In this document: piece by piece, positions 8,505 to 20,635 of the stretch
Layout: the number at the start of each line of letters is the position of its first letter
How positions within the stretch are numbered: position 1 is the first letter of the stretch
Origin: Pseudochelatococcus contaminans
GTDB taxonomy: Bacteria; Pseudomonadota; Alphaproteobacteria; Rhizobiales; Beijerinckiaceae
Assembly: GCF_014195635.1 (NCBI RefSeq)
Contig: NZ_JACICC010000006.1
Coordinates: 165,875-229,874 of the forward strand
DNA length: 64,000 nucleotides
Reading direction: 5' to 3'
The notes under the pieces: model-generated
Told to the model about the DNA's origin: nothing
Databases searched by the model: none
Seen by the model: only the letters and a program-made list of their open reading frames with translations
Program-made: the position numbers and the translations under genes

Positions 8505-9095
8505 TCAGAATGAAAGGCTTTTACCCCGCTCCCATGACACATCCGCACGCTCCGCCGCGCGGTTTTCCACACGGGATGCGACGAACAGCAGGTCCGAAAG
8601 CCGGTTGAGGTAGATGATTCCATAATCGGTGGCAGTATCTGCGGGCGCATCGGCGGGTGATTTCTCTCGCTCAAGCTTGCGCAGCGTGACCAGACGCCGC
8701 TCGGCCCGCCGGCACACCGTGCGCGCGACATGGAAATACGCCGACGAAACAGATCCACCCGGCAGAATGAACTCCTTGAGTTTGTCGAGCCCGGAGTTGA
8801 TCTGCTCGAATGCCTGCTCGATTCGAGCAACATGTGGCGGCGAAAGCAGAGGGGTGCCCGGCACGCTGAGTTGTGCGCCCAGATCGAACAGGTCGTGCTG
8901 GACCAGTGTCAGCGTTTCTTTGAGGCCGTCCGATTTTGCTGTCGCGATGACGACGCCGATCCAGCTATTCAGTTCGTCGACGACGCCCAGAACTTCGATG
9001 ACGGGAGCATCCTTGTCGACCCGCAGACCCGAGCCAAGCCCTGTCTCCCCCTGATCACCCGTGCGCGTGACGATGCTGGATAAGCGATGACCCAT
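8505..9095 (-). CDS. PduO-type cob(I)alamin adenosyltransferase
   Basis: A 196-residue protein of the PduO/MMAB family, which transfers adenosine from ATP to cob(I)alamin or cob(I)yrinate to make adenosylcobalamin. The N-terminal TRTGDQGETGL loop binds ATP. The later RRAERRL and LNRLSDLLF motifs are family signatures in the helical bundle. ATG 9095 has GGGAGA upstream; the longer frame to 9194 adds 33 residues without homology. The gene is divergent from the riboswitch-controlled btuB operon, which supports a cobalamin role. It is not the CobA/CobO type, which has a P-loop. The gene name could be pduO or mmaB, so no symbol is assigned. Confidence 0.88.
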   Translation of the reverse strand: MGHRLSSIVTRTGDQGETGLGSGLRVDKDAPVIEVLGVVDELNSWIGVVIATAKSDGLKETLTLVQHDLFDLGAQLSVPGTPLLSPPHVARIEQAFEQINSGLDKLKEFILPGGSVSSAYFHVARTVCRRAERRLVTLRKLEREKSPADAPADTATDYGIIYLNRLSDLLFVASRVENRAAERADVSWERGKSLSF

Positions 9096-9213
9096 GGTGT
9101 TCTCCCGAAAATGACTGGCTGCGCCGCCATGCCGGGAAGACTCCGGTTGACAGCTTTGCCATATGTGCGTTTGCGCGTTGACGGGCATTATCAAACCGCA
9201 TTATAGGTTGCAA

Positions 9214-9395
9214 TGGAACAGGTTCTGCCGCGAGGCGGATGAAAATGGGAACGCAGTGCGGCCGGGTTCCGGCCAACGCTGCGGCTGCCCCCGCAACTGT
9301 AACCGTCGAGCCGACTTTCTAGTGCCACTGATACGCGTATCGGGAAGGTGAAAGGGCGGGCGTTGACACGGAAGCCAGGAGACCTGCCTGTTCCA
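9214..9395 (+). promoter_or_regulatory. Cobalamin (AdoCbl) riboswitch aptamer
   Basis: A 182-nt leader with hallmark conserved blocks: the GATGAAAATGGGAA segment (9238-9251), GCCACTG (9324-9330), GGGAAGG, and the B12-box GAAGCCAGGAGACCTGCC (9371-9388). The closing P1 stem is visible as TGGAACAGG (9214-9222) pairing with CCTGTTCCA (9387-9395). It lies upstream of btuB on the same strand and should repress the uptake operon when cobalamin is plentiful. Confidence 0.93.
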
Positions 9396-9450
9396 GTCAC
9401 CCTTGTCGCGATGCGGGGCGCATCGCGGTACGGCCGTCCGTCGCGGTGAC
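9396..9450 (+). promoter_or_regulatory. Nested hairpins after the cobalamin riboswitch (expression platform)
   Basis: An 8-bp hairpin CGCGATGC/GCATCGCG (9407-9414, 9420-9427) is enclosed by an outer pairing GTCACC (9396-9401) with GGTGAC (9445-9450). No T run follows, which favours control of translation initiation or rho-dependent control over an intrinsic terminator. Confidence 0.55.
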
Positions 9451-9491
9451 ATTCAGGGAATGTGCCGCATGTCGGGCAGCGCCGGAGACTG

Positions 9492-11483
9492 ATGCGATAT
9501 AGCTCTCGCTCCTCTGCTTCGCTTTCCGCCCGCGGTTACCGTGCAATTCTGTTCCGGTTCGCTGTCGACCGGAAGTTGGGGGCGACCATGAGGGGCATGA
9601 TTATCGCCGCGAGCGTCATCGGGCTCGGTATGAGCGGAACGGTGAGGGCGCAGGAGCAGGCGGCTCGCGGACAAGCCGCGCCGGTGCAAGTGGCCGATGA
9701 CGAGGGTGGCAGCCTTCTTCTTGACACCATATTCGTGACCAGTGCGAACCGCACGCCGACCGAGCTTGCCAAAACTGGCTCCACGGTGGAAGTGATCACC
9801 AACGAGGAAATCGAGGCGAAGTCGTTTCCATCGGTCATCGATTATCTCACTCTGTTACCCGGTGTCGCCGCCAGCCAGGCGGGTGGTATGGGACAGACGG
9901 CGGGCTTGTTCATTCGCGGTCTGCCGGGGCGTTACATCAAGACGCTTTATAACGGCATCGATATTTCCGATGCTTCAAGCCCGCAGGTTCAGACCCAATA
10001 TGAATATCTTCAGACCGGCGGCATTTCGCGCATCGAGGTGCTGAAAGGCTCGCAGAGCACGCTTTATGGCTCCAGCGCGATCGCCGGCGTGGTCGATATG
10101 TCGACGCTGGGTGAGCGGAAGCCCGGCGTCCATCACCTCATTCAGGCGGAGGGTGGGTCTTTCGGCACCTTCCGTGGCCGCTATGGGTTCGATGCCGCAA
10201 CCGAAGCGTCGCGGCTGGCGGCCAATATCTCCGGCCTGCGGACCAACGGCATTTCGGCGGCTGCGGGTTTTCCGGAGCGGGACGGCTATCGCAACGTAAC
10301 GCTCGACCTCAACGGTGAGCATCGCTTTAACGATGCGTTCTCGGTTTTCGCTTCCGCGCTTCATATCGACGCAAAGGCGGACTTCGACGATCCGGGCGCG
10401 GACAATCTGTTCAATCGCAATTTCGGCAAGACGACAGGCGGCCGGGGTGGCTTCAACCTCGATCTGCTCGATGGCCGGGTCAAAAATACCTTCTCCGTTC
10501 AGGGGGTACACGTCGAGCGCGATATTCGGCCCAGCAGAGATAACTATTTCGGCAAGCGCGTGAAGCTGGACTACAACGGCTCGTTCGAAATCAACAAAAG
10601 GCTTATCCTGCAATATGGTGCGGATCACGAGCGGCAGGAGGCCAAGGGCGTCCGGTCGTGGAACCCCGTGCCGTCTGCCGGCAGCAATCATCAGACTGGC
10701 TTCTGGGCACAGGGCATCGTCGAGCCCGTGGACAATCTCGTGCTGACGGCAGGGGTGCGGCACGACGAGCACTCTGAATTTGGCGGCCACACGACTTATC
10801 GCGGCACAGGCTCCTACCTGATCGATGCGACGGGCACCCGCTTTCATGCATCCGTGGGCACAGGCTTCCGTGCGCCGAGCCTGAACGAACTTTACGACCC
10901 CGACTACGGCAACACGTCGCTGAAACCTGAAACCAGCACCAGCTTCGATGCCGGTATTGAGCAGGCCTTGCTCGGCGGGACGTTGAAAGTAGGCGCGACC
11001 TATTTCAGGCTTGAGGTGAAGGACCGCATCGACTGGACTGTCGCGGGCTACGATCAGGTGCCCGGCGATACGCTGTCGCAAGGTGTGGAGGCGTCGTTTA
11101 TCTACGCCGTGACAAACTGGCTCGATCTTGGCGGTTCCTACACCTACACGGATTCGAGAACCGATAGTGACGTGCGTAGCCTGCGCATCCCGCGCCACGC
11201 CGTGGTGCTTTCTGCGACCGCCCGCCCGACGGAAAAGTGGACCATCAGCGCCGATCTGAAATACATCGCCGATACCATCGACACCGACTTTAACACCTAT
11301 CCCGCAAAGAACGTGTCGCTTCCCGACTACGCGCTGTTCAACGCCAAGGTGGCGTATAATCTGAACGAAGCGACCCAGGTTTACGTGCGAGGCGAAAACC
11401 TGTTTGATCAGGATTATCAGACGGTTCTTGGCTATGGCTCACCTGGAATCGCAGGATATGTCGGCATAAGGGCGCAGTTCTGA
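9492..11483 (+). CDS. btuB: TonB-dependent cobalamin receptor BtuB
   Basis: An outer-membrane beta-barrel receptor (663 residues from ATG 9492) that imports cobalamin using TonB energy. A TonB box-like DTIFVTSANR follows the signal region, then a plug domain (VIDYLTLLPGV, IEVLKGSQSTLYGSSAIAGVV), the barrel, and an aromatic C-terminus (GIRAQF). The cobalamin riboswitch and the btuFCD genes directly downstream make B12 the likely ligand. The start is uncertain: ATG 9492 has GGAG 4 nt upstream; GTG 9462 gives a longer frame; ATG 9588 would place the signal peptide (MRGMIIAASVIGLG) at the very N-terminus. The stop overlaps the btuF start by one base. Confidence 0.88.
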   Translation: MRYSSRSSASLSARGYRAILFRFAVDRKLGATMRGMIIAASVIGLGMSGTVRAQEQAARGQAAPVQVADDEGGSLLLDTIFVTSANRTPTELAKTGSTVEVITNEEIEAKSFPSVIDYLTLLPGVAASQAGGMGQTAGLFIRGLPGRYIKTLYNGIDISDASSPQVQTQYEYLQTGGISRIEVLKGSQSTLYGSSAIAGVVDMSTLGERKPGVHHLIQAEGGSFGTFRGRYGFDAATEASRLAANISGLRTNGISAAAGFPERDGYRNVTLDLNGEHRFNDAFSVFASALHIDAKADFDDPGADNLFNRNFGKTTGGRGGFNLDLLDGRVKNTFSVQGVHVERDIRPSRDNYFGKRVKLDYNGSFEINKRLILQYGADHERQEAKGVRSWNPVPSAGSNHQTGFWAQGIVEPVDNLVLTAGVRHDEHSEFGGHTTYRGTGSYLIDATGTRFHASVGTGFRAPSLNELYDPDYGNTSLKPETSTSFDAGIEQALLGGTLKVGATYFRLEVKDRIDWTVAGYDQVPGDTLSQGVEASFIYAVTNWLDLGGSYTYTDSRTDSDVRSLRIPRHAVVLSATARPTEKWTISADLKYIADTIDTDFNTYPAKNVSLPDYALFNAKVAYNLNEATQVYVRGENLFDQDYQTVLGYGSPGIAGYVGIRAQF

Positions 11484-12415
11484 TGCTGGAGCGCTTGCGG
11501 ATTGGATGGCGTCATCTGATCGGCGGCAATCCGCTTGAAGTCAAAAATAGTGTGGGGCATGCAGGCCGTTCTTCGTTTGCGGCTGCATGCGCCGGTTCGC
11601 TCGTGCTGGCGTCAGTCTTGGCGATGCCGGCGGTTGCCGTGGCGAAAGATGGGGCAGCGCCGTCCCGCGTGGTCTCGACCAATGTTTGCACAGACCAATA
11701 TGCGATGCTGATTGCGGGAGAAGGCCAGTTGCTATCGGTGTCGCATCTGGCTTCGGACCCGCACGCCTCCGTTATGGTCGAGGCTGCGAAGGCCTATAAG
11801 ATCAACCATGGACGCGCCGAGGAGATTTTCCTCATGCAGCCGGATCTTGTCCTTGCCGGAACCTACACCGCCCGCGCCACCGTGGAGTTGCTGCGGCGTC
11901 TCGGCTTCCGCGTCGAACTGTTTGAACCTGTTAAGGATTTCTCCGACGTCCGCGAGCAGATGGTCCGTATCGGCAAGCTGCTTGGCCGGGAGGAGCGTGC
12001 GGCAGAACTTGTCGCCCACCTCGATACCGGTCTGGCTGCGGCAGATGGCGTAGCATCCGGAAAGACAGCCGTGGCGTGGTCGGCAAACAGTTATGCCGCC
12101 GGTACCGGCACTTTCACGGATGCAGCGATGCAGGCGGCTGGATTGACCAACCCTTTGGCCGAACAAGGCATTCGAGGGGGCGGACGCGTGCCGCTTGAGG
12201 TGCTGCTCACGGTTAAACCTGATCTGGTCATCACCGGCGCCACGCCCTACGATGCACCCGCGCGGGCGCAGGATAATCTCCGCCATCCGGCGTTTCATGA
12301 CGCTTTTGGCGTCGAAAGGCAGGTGGGCATTCCGGATGCATACTGGACTTGCGGCACGCCGTTCACGCTTGAGGCTATCCGCATCCTTCGCGATGCTGCC
12401 GGGGCAACACAGTGA
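11483..12415 (+). CDS. btuF: Periplasmic cobalamin-binding protein BtuF-like
   Basis: A 310-residue helical-backbone-type (class III) substrate-binding protein for the vitamin B12 ABC importer. A basic N-terminal region and hydrophobic stretch (residues about 30-53, ending AVAVAKDG) act as the export signal. The two-lobed fold is indicated by RVVSTNVCTDQYAMLIAG, then QPDLVLAGTY, and later KPDLVITGATPYD. ATG 11483 overlaps the btuB stop (TGATG) and the 3' end overlaps btuC by four bases, showing translational coupling. Ligand assignment depends on the riboswitch and operon; by sequence alone it could be a siderophore or heme binder. Confidence 0.82.
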   Translation: MLERLRIGWRHLIGGNPLEVKNSVGHAGRSSFAAACAGSLVLASVLAMPAVAVAKDGAAPSRVVSTNVCTDQYAMLIAGEGQLLSVSHLASDPHASVMVEAAKAYKINHGRAEEIFLMQPDLVLAGTYTARATVELLRRLGFRVELFEPVKDFSDVREQMVRIGKLLGREERAAELVAHLDTGLAAADGVASGKTAVAWSANSYAAGTGTFTDAAMQAAGLTNPLAEQGIRGGGRVPLEVLLTVKPDLVITGATPYDAPARAQDNLRHPAFHDAFGVERQVGIPDAYWTCGTPFTLEAIRILRDAAGATQ

Positions 12416-13413
12416 GTGAGATTGCGCGATATCGTCTCGTGCTGGCAACGCTGGGATTTGCGGTCGCGGCGCTGTTCGTCTTGTCGCTGACGGTCGGGCC
12501 TGCCGCGATTGGCTTTGCCGAGGGCTTGCATGCCCTATTTTCCGGCAAGGCGGCGGAAATGACCGTCATCATGCGCGAGATCCGTCTGCCACGAGCGATT
12601 CTTGGCCTGATGATCGGCGCGACGCTGGGTTTGTCCGGCGCGGTGCTGCAAGGTTATCTGCGTAATCCGCTGGCGGAACCCGGCCTGCTCGGCATCAGCG
12701 CCTCTGCCTCGCTTGGCGCGGTTGTGGCCCTTTATAGCGGCCTGTCGCTGGCCTTTCCGCTTGCGCTGCCGCTTTCGGCGCTGGCGGGTGCGGCTCTCGC
12801 CGTCATCGTGGTGCGGGCCATGGCGGGCAGTAGCGGCAGTACGTTGACCGTTATTCTGGCCGGTGTCGCGGTTTCCGCCTTCTCGGCTGCCATGGCGTCG
12901 CTGGCGCTCAACCTGTCACCCAATCCGTTCGCTGCGCTTGAAATCGTGTTCTGGATGATGGGATCACTCGCAGACCGTTCCATGCAGGACGTGGCCCTCG
13001 CAGCACCCTTCATGCTGGCAGGCTGGGCGATGCTCGCCCTGACTGGCCGGGCGCTGGATGTGCTGACGCTCGGCGATCACGCCGCCGCCAGCCTTGGCAT
13101 CGATTTGCACCGAACGCAGTTTCTCGCCATCGCGGGCACGGCGGCATCCGTCGGAGCCGCAACCGCCGTTGCGGGCGCCATCGGATTCATCGGCCTTGTT
13201 GTGCCTCACTTGCTGCGCCCGCTGGTGGGCAGCGTGCCATCGCGGCTTCTGCCCGCCAGCGCTCTTGGCGGCGCGGCCATCCTGCTTTTGGCAGATATAT
13301 CCGTGCGGCTGATTGCCCCCGAGCGCGATCTCAAGCTCGGCGTCTTGACGGCTTTGGTTGGCGCGCCGTTCTTCCTCTGGCTGGTCTGGCGAGCAAGGAG
13401 GATGGCGGCGTGA
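12412..13413 (+). CDS. btuC: BtuC-like FecCD-family ABC permease
   Basis: A 333-residue polytopic inner-membrane permease of the FecCD/BtuC family with about ten hydrophobic segments. Family features include RLPRAILGLMIGATLGLSGAVLQGYLRNPLAEPGLLGIS (about residues 57-95) and the later GAIGFIGLVVPHLLRPLVG, which forms the coupling region that contacts the ATPase. The start is GTG 12412, overlapping the btuF stop by four bases. It works with the next gene's ATPase and BtuF to bring cobalamin into the cytosol. Confidence 0.87.
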   Translation: MSEIARYRLVLATLGFAVAALFVLSLTVGPAAIGFAEGLHALFSGKAAEMTVIMREIRLPRAILGLMIGATLGLSGAVLQGYLRNPLAEPGLLGISASASLGAVVALYSGLSLAFPLALPLSALAGAALAVIVVRAMAGSSGSTLTVILAGVAVSAFSAAMASLALNLSPNPFAALEIVFWMMGSLADRSMQDVALAAPFMLAGWAMLALTGRALDVLTLGDHAAASLGIDLHRTQFLAIAGTAASVGAATAVAGAIGFIGLVVPHLLRPLVGSVPSRLLPASALGGAAILLLADISVRLIAPERDLKLGVLTALVGAPFFLWLVWRARRMAA

Positions 13414-14186
13414 GTCTTCTGGATGTTCGCGATCTGCATGTCCGGCTCGGCGCGCGGCCTGTGTTGCGCGGCATTTCTCTCAACGTCGATGCAGGCGAGT
13501 TCGTCGGCCTCATCGGTCCCAACGGCGCTGGAAAAACCACGCTGATGCGGGCCACTCTCGGGCTTGTTCCATCGAGGGGTATTGTAGCGCTGGCGGGAAA
13601 CACCGGCCTTTCGGCGCGCGAACGGGCAAAGGTTGTCGCTTACGTGCCGCAGGCGCGGGAAGTCAACTGGCCGTTGACGGTCGAGCGCGTCGTCTCGCTA
13701 GGCCGCATGCCGCATTTGCCAGCTTTCTCCAGCCCCGGTGCGCAGGATCGCGATGCCGTGGCACGGGCAATGCGGCGCATGGGGGTGGCAGCCTTTGCCG
13801 GGCGGGCGGTGACCGAGCTGTCGGGCGGGGAGCAGGCGCGCGTGCTGATTGCCCGTGCCCTGGCGCAGGATGCACCATTGCTGCTGGCTGACGAGCCAAC
13901 TGCAGGCCTTGATCCCGAGCATCAGATCACGCTCATGCGCACGTTTGCCGGTATCGCGCGCGAGGGCGGCAGTGTCGTGGCCTGTCTCCACGATCTGGGT
14001 CTGGCGGCAAGCTGGTGCACGCGGCTTGTTCTGATGGAGGCCGGGGCAGTCGTGGCGGACGGCCCGCCGCGCGATGTGCTGACGCTCGATCGCCTGCGCA
14101 GTGTCTATCACGTTGAGGCTTACGTGCGCGAACACGATCATGGCCTTGTCGTACAGCCGCTTGATCTCATCGCTCCCCGGCAGTGA
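13410..14186 (+). CDS. btuD: BtuD-like ABC transporter ATP-binding protein
   Basis: A 258-residue ATPase with Walker A GPNGAGKTT (about residues 36-44), signature LSGGEQAR (about 138) and Walker B LLLADEPTAGLD (about 156), followed by the H-loop CLHDL. It is closest in style to FecE/BtuD/FhuC ATPases that pair with FecCD permeases. GTG start 13410 overlaps the btuC end by four bases. It is the last gene of the riboswitch-controlled unit; metH begins 105 nt later and may be cotranscribed or have its own promoter. Confidence 0.87.
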   Translation: MSLLDVRDLHVRLGARPVLRGISLNVDAGEFVGLIGPNGAGKTTLMRATLGLVPSRGIVALAGNTGLSARERAKVVAYVPQAREVNWPLTVERVVSLGRMPHLPAFSSPGAQDRDAVARAMRRMGVAAFAGRAVTELSGGEQARVLIARALAQDAPLLLADEPTAGLDPEHQITLMRTFAGIAREGGSVVACLHDLGLAASWCTRLVLMEAGAVVADGPPRDVLTLDRLRSVYHVEAYVREHDHGLVVQPLDLIAPRQ

Positions 14187-14291
14187 TCAAATCATAATCG
14201 TCCATGGCGGCTTGATTGCAAACGTCCGCGCGATAACATAGGGGTACTGTCCGCATCATCAGGCGCCATCTTGAGGACGAAGACCCAGCCC

Positions 14292-18074
<3,783 letters not shown>

Positions 18075-18102
18075 GCCGGGCAAGCCTTCTTGCGCAATCC
18101 AG

Positions 18103-18132
18103 TCGACGGGCGCCGAATCTGGCTCCCGTCGA
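18103..18132. terminator. Hairpin between convergent metH and amidotransferase genes
   Basis: TCGACGGG (18103-18110) pairs with CCCGTCGA (18125-18132) around a 14-nt loop, in the 103-nt convergent gap. There is no T run, so a terminator role is inferred from position only. Confidence 0.4.
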
Positions 18133-18177
18133 TCTGCTTATGCCTGTGCGCCGTAAGGACCCCGCGCGCAAGCTGGC

Positions 18178-18897
18178 TCAGCCCACCTTCGGGCGAGAAA
18201 CCGCGCATAGTGCGGAGAAGCGTTGCAGGATGCTTCGGGCGACTGCGGTATCGCTCACATCATCCAGCAGAGCATCAGGGGCTTCCAGACGATCGCGAAG
18301 CTGCCGGATGTACCCGCGCATGGCTTCGGCAGAAAATTCAGGGTGAAACTGCACACCCCACGCCCGCTTGCCAATGCGGAACGCCTGATGCGCCTCTTCG
18401 TCGCTGCACGCCAGCACGGTGCTGCCATCGGGAAGTCCGAGGACGGATTGGTAATGGACGAGTTGCGCCGGGAATTCCGCCGGCAAGCCCTTAAACAACT
18501 CGTCGTCGTCGGCCTGTCCGGTCAATGCGATGGCTCTGGTTCCAATTTCGACGCCCGTTTGACGATTGCCAACCGTGCCGCCGAAGGCATGGGCCAGCAA
18601 CTGATGACCATAGCAGATTCCAAGTATGGGCAAATCCGCCTCGGCGCTGGATTTCAACCAGTCCGCGAGTCGCTCACTCCAGTCCTCCCGATCCGTGACC
18701 ATGGCGTGCGAGCCGCTGACGACGACTCCGGCGAGATCGGACGGATGCGGCAGCTCCGGCTGTTCGCGGGCATCGACGACGATATGCGGGAGCGCATCAC
18801 CCAGACCAGCAGCAATCCAGTCGTCATAATCGCCAATCGCGCCGCTGATTTCAGGATAGGCTCGTCCGGCCAGAATGATCAGGACAGGTTTCTGCAT
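18178..18897 (-). CDS. Class I glutamine amidotransferase-like protein
   Basis: A 239-residue stand-alone GATase1 domain. The catalytic Cys lies in GICYGHQ (about residue 94) and the His-Glu pair in GVQFHPEF (about 181), with the oxyanion segment VVVSGSHAMV. Such proteins (GuaA-type GATase, YfeJ-like) release ammonia from glutamine or hydrolyse gamma-glutamyl compounds. No synthetase partner is adjacent. It is convergent with metH and lies 81 nt before the AraC-type regulator gene's stop on the same strand, so the two could be cotranscribed. A role in gamma-glutamylated-amine breakdown would fit the amine-oxidase genes that follow, but this is speculative. Confidence 0.75.
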   Translation of the reverse strand: MQKPVLIILAGRAYPEISGAIGDYDDWIAAGLGDALPHIVVDAREQPELPHPSDLAGVVVSGSHAMVTDREDWSERLADWLKSSAEADLPILGICYGHQLLAHAFGGTVGNRQTGVEIGTRAIALTGQADDDELFKGLPAEFPAQLVHYQSVLGLPDGSTVLACSDEEAHQAFRIGKRAWGVQFHPEFSAEAMRGYIRQLRDRLEAPDALLDDVSDTAVARSILQRFSALCAVSRPKVG

Positions 18898-18978
18898 CGT
18901 TTCTTATTCCATGACAAAAGCACGCGGCACACTCAATGATGGGTTATGCCGCAATGACTAGCGTTGTTCGAGGGAGCC

Positions 18979-20070
18979 TTATGCGGATACGAGCAGGCGC
19001 TCCACTTCGTGTCGGCGTTTTCTATAGGCATGAGGTGTCTCGCCGTAGAACTTGCGGAACCACAATATGAAGTGAGACGCGTCGGAAAAACCGCACTCGA
19101 ATCCAATTGATGTGATGTTCATGCTCGTATCTGAAAGAAGAGTGCGAGCATGTTCAAGCCTTAATTTTCGCCAATAGTTAGCGGGCGGCGTGTTGGTATT
19201 GGTGATGAATACGCGGTGCAACTGCCTTGGGTGCGTGCCGACGAATTTCGCAACTTCCTTCAACGATACATTGGCATCGAGATGCTGTTTCATAAAAGCT
19301 ATTGCACGATGGACAAGTGCATTTTGATAAACGGATGCGTCGTTCTTGTCATCGGTATCGTTCGTGGCTGACGATGCCTTTCGGCTTTCGTCGATCAGCA
19401 GATATTCAATGCTTTTCTTCGCGCGCAAGGCGCCGCAGTGCCTGCGGATCAGGTGGATAGCAAGGTCGATGGCCGGCCCACCGGGGCAGGTGATGATACG
19501 GCCATCGTCCACGTATGTTTTATCAAGCAGCGCGGTGGCTTTCGGGAAACGCTCGACGAACTCGTCACGTATCGAGAAATGCACGGCGCAACGATGTCCA
19601 TCCAACAATCCCGCCTTGCCCAGAACAAATGAGCCGGAGCAAAGGGCAATAAGCGGCACGCCAGCCGCATGGACGGATCTCAGCGCATCGAGAAGCCATT
19701 CCGGCGGGTTCCGTGTGCCGTCCAGCAATCCACCTGCGACGACGATGTAATCGTACTTTTCCTTGAGGTCCAGCGGTCTTGTCGGCAGGATCGTCATCCC
19801 GCAACTTGCCGTCACAGGCTGGTCATTGCACGTCATCCAGTCCCACTGGCAGAATATCTGCTGGCTTCTGAAAGACTTGTCTGCGGCGAAACGCAAGGAC
19901 TCCACCACACCCGCGACCGGAGCCAGCGTGAAATGGTTCATGAGGACAAAACCGATTTTCAGATCCGGCCGGGCAGGGCCGGCGGCCTCTGCCTCATCAG
20001 TCTCATGGCCGTCGTATTTTTCGGGATCGTCGGTTCTATCCGGTTTCAGATTTGAGGAAAATGTAGCCAC
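18979..20070 (-). CDS. GlxA/CdhR-type AraC-family transcription regulator
   Basis: A 363-residue regulator with an N-terminal DJ-1/PfpI-like amidotransferase-fold domain (KIGFVLMNHFTLAPVAGVVE to about residue 225; CSGSFVLGKAGLLDG holds the nucleophile-elbow Cys) and a C-terminal AraC HTH (about 255-350: SLKEVAKFVGTHPRQLHRVF and ITSIGFECGFSDASHFILWF). Relatives (GbdR, CdhR, SouR, ArgR) respond to betaine, carnitine, sarcosine or arginine and activate their catabolism. The GTG start at 20070 has GGGAG 9 nt upstream. It is divergent from operon A across an AT-rich region, so it is the likely activator of the FAD-oxidase/MFS operon. Confidence 0.85.
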   Translation of the reverse strand: MATFSSNLKPDRTDDPEKYDGHETDEAEAAGPARPDLKIGFVLMNHFTLAPVAGVVESLRFAADKSFRSQQIFCQWDWMTCNDQPVTASCGMTILPTRPLDLKEKYDYIVVAGGLLDGTRNPPEWLLDALRSVHAAGVPLIALCSGSFVLGKAGLLDGHRCAVHFSIRDEFVERFPKATALLDKTYVDDGRIITCPGGPAIDLAIHLIRRHCGALRAKKSIEYLLIDESRKASSATNDTDDKNDASVYQNALVHRAIAFMKQHLDANVSLKEVAKFVGTHPRQLHRVFITNTNTPPANYWRKLRLEHARTLLSDTSMNITSIGFECGFSDASHFILWFRKFYGETPHAYRKRRHEVERLLVSA

Positions 20071-20635
20071 CTTCCCGTGCTCCCTAATGTCTTTTTTATG
20101 ATAGATCGACCGAAATTATAACCTGAAGGTCGCCTTGGCAACTGCAAAACCCGGCAAGCCATCCATGGCGCTGCCGCTTGATCGCGGAAATGGCCGGCTT
20201 CTACGAGGAAATGACCGAAACATTATAGGGGTCGCGAAAACATGGAGAGAGACGTTGTGATGACCCTTCATCTTCCTGAATATTACGGGCGAGTAGGATG
20301 TTTGTTTTCCGAAAATTGAGCGCTTAATGGCGTGTGTCCATTATATTTTTATGATATATGTTTAGATTAAATCAATAAATATTGAATTTTTCATTTTATT
20401 GATTCTCATCATATGATAAAATTGGTTAAAATTTTTATTAATTATTTGACATAGATATATAAAAACAACTAAATTATATATTTTTTACTTAAAGTTTATA
20501 AAAAAATATAATTTTTTGCAATTCTATTTTTTAGGTCGAGATGAATGACACAAACACAATAGCATTGGTCGCTCCCGTTATATGCCCCCGCTATGGCCGA
20601 ATGGCAGTTTAAAAACAAGTGGGAGGAAGTGTAAT
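20071..20635. promoter_or_regulatory. Divergent AT-rich control region of operon A
   Basis: A 565-nt gap without a credible gene between the divergent AraC-type regulator and the first FAD oxidase. Bases about 20330-20535 are extremely AT-rich. A sigma70-like promoter candidate is TTGACA at 20446-20451 with TAAATT at 20470-20475 (18-nt spacer), reading toward the oxidase. I did not find a clear AraC-type direct repeat by eye. Confidence 0.45.

Noticed and set aside
14187..14291. A SAM, SAH or second cobalamin riboswitch upstream of metH
   Set aside because: The 105-nt gap lacks the conserved B12-box and I could not find the pairing pattern of known SAM or SAH switches.
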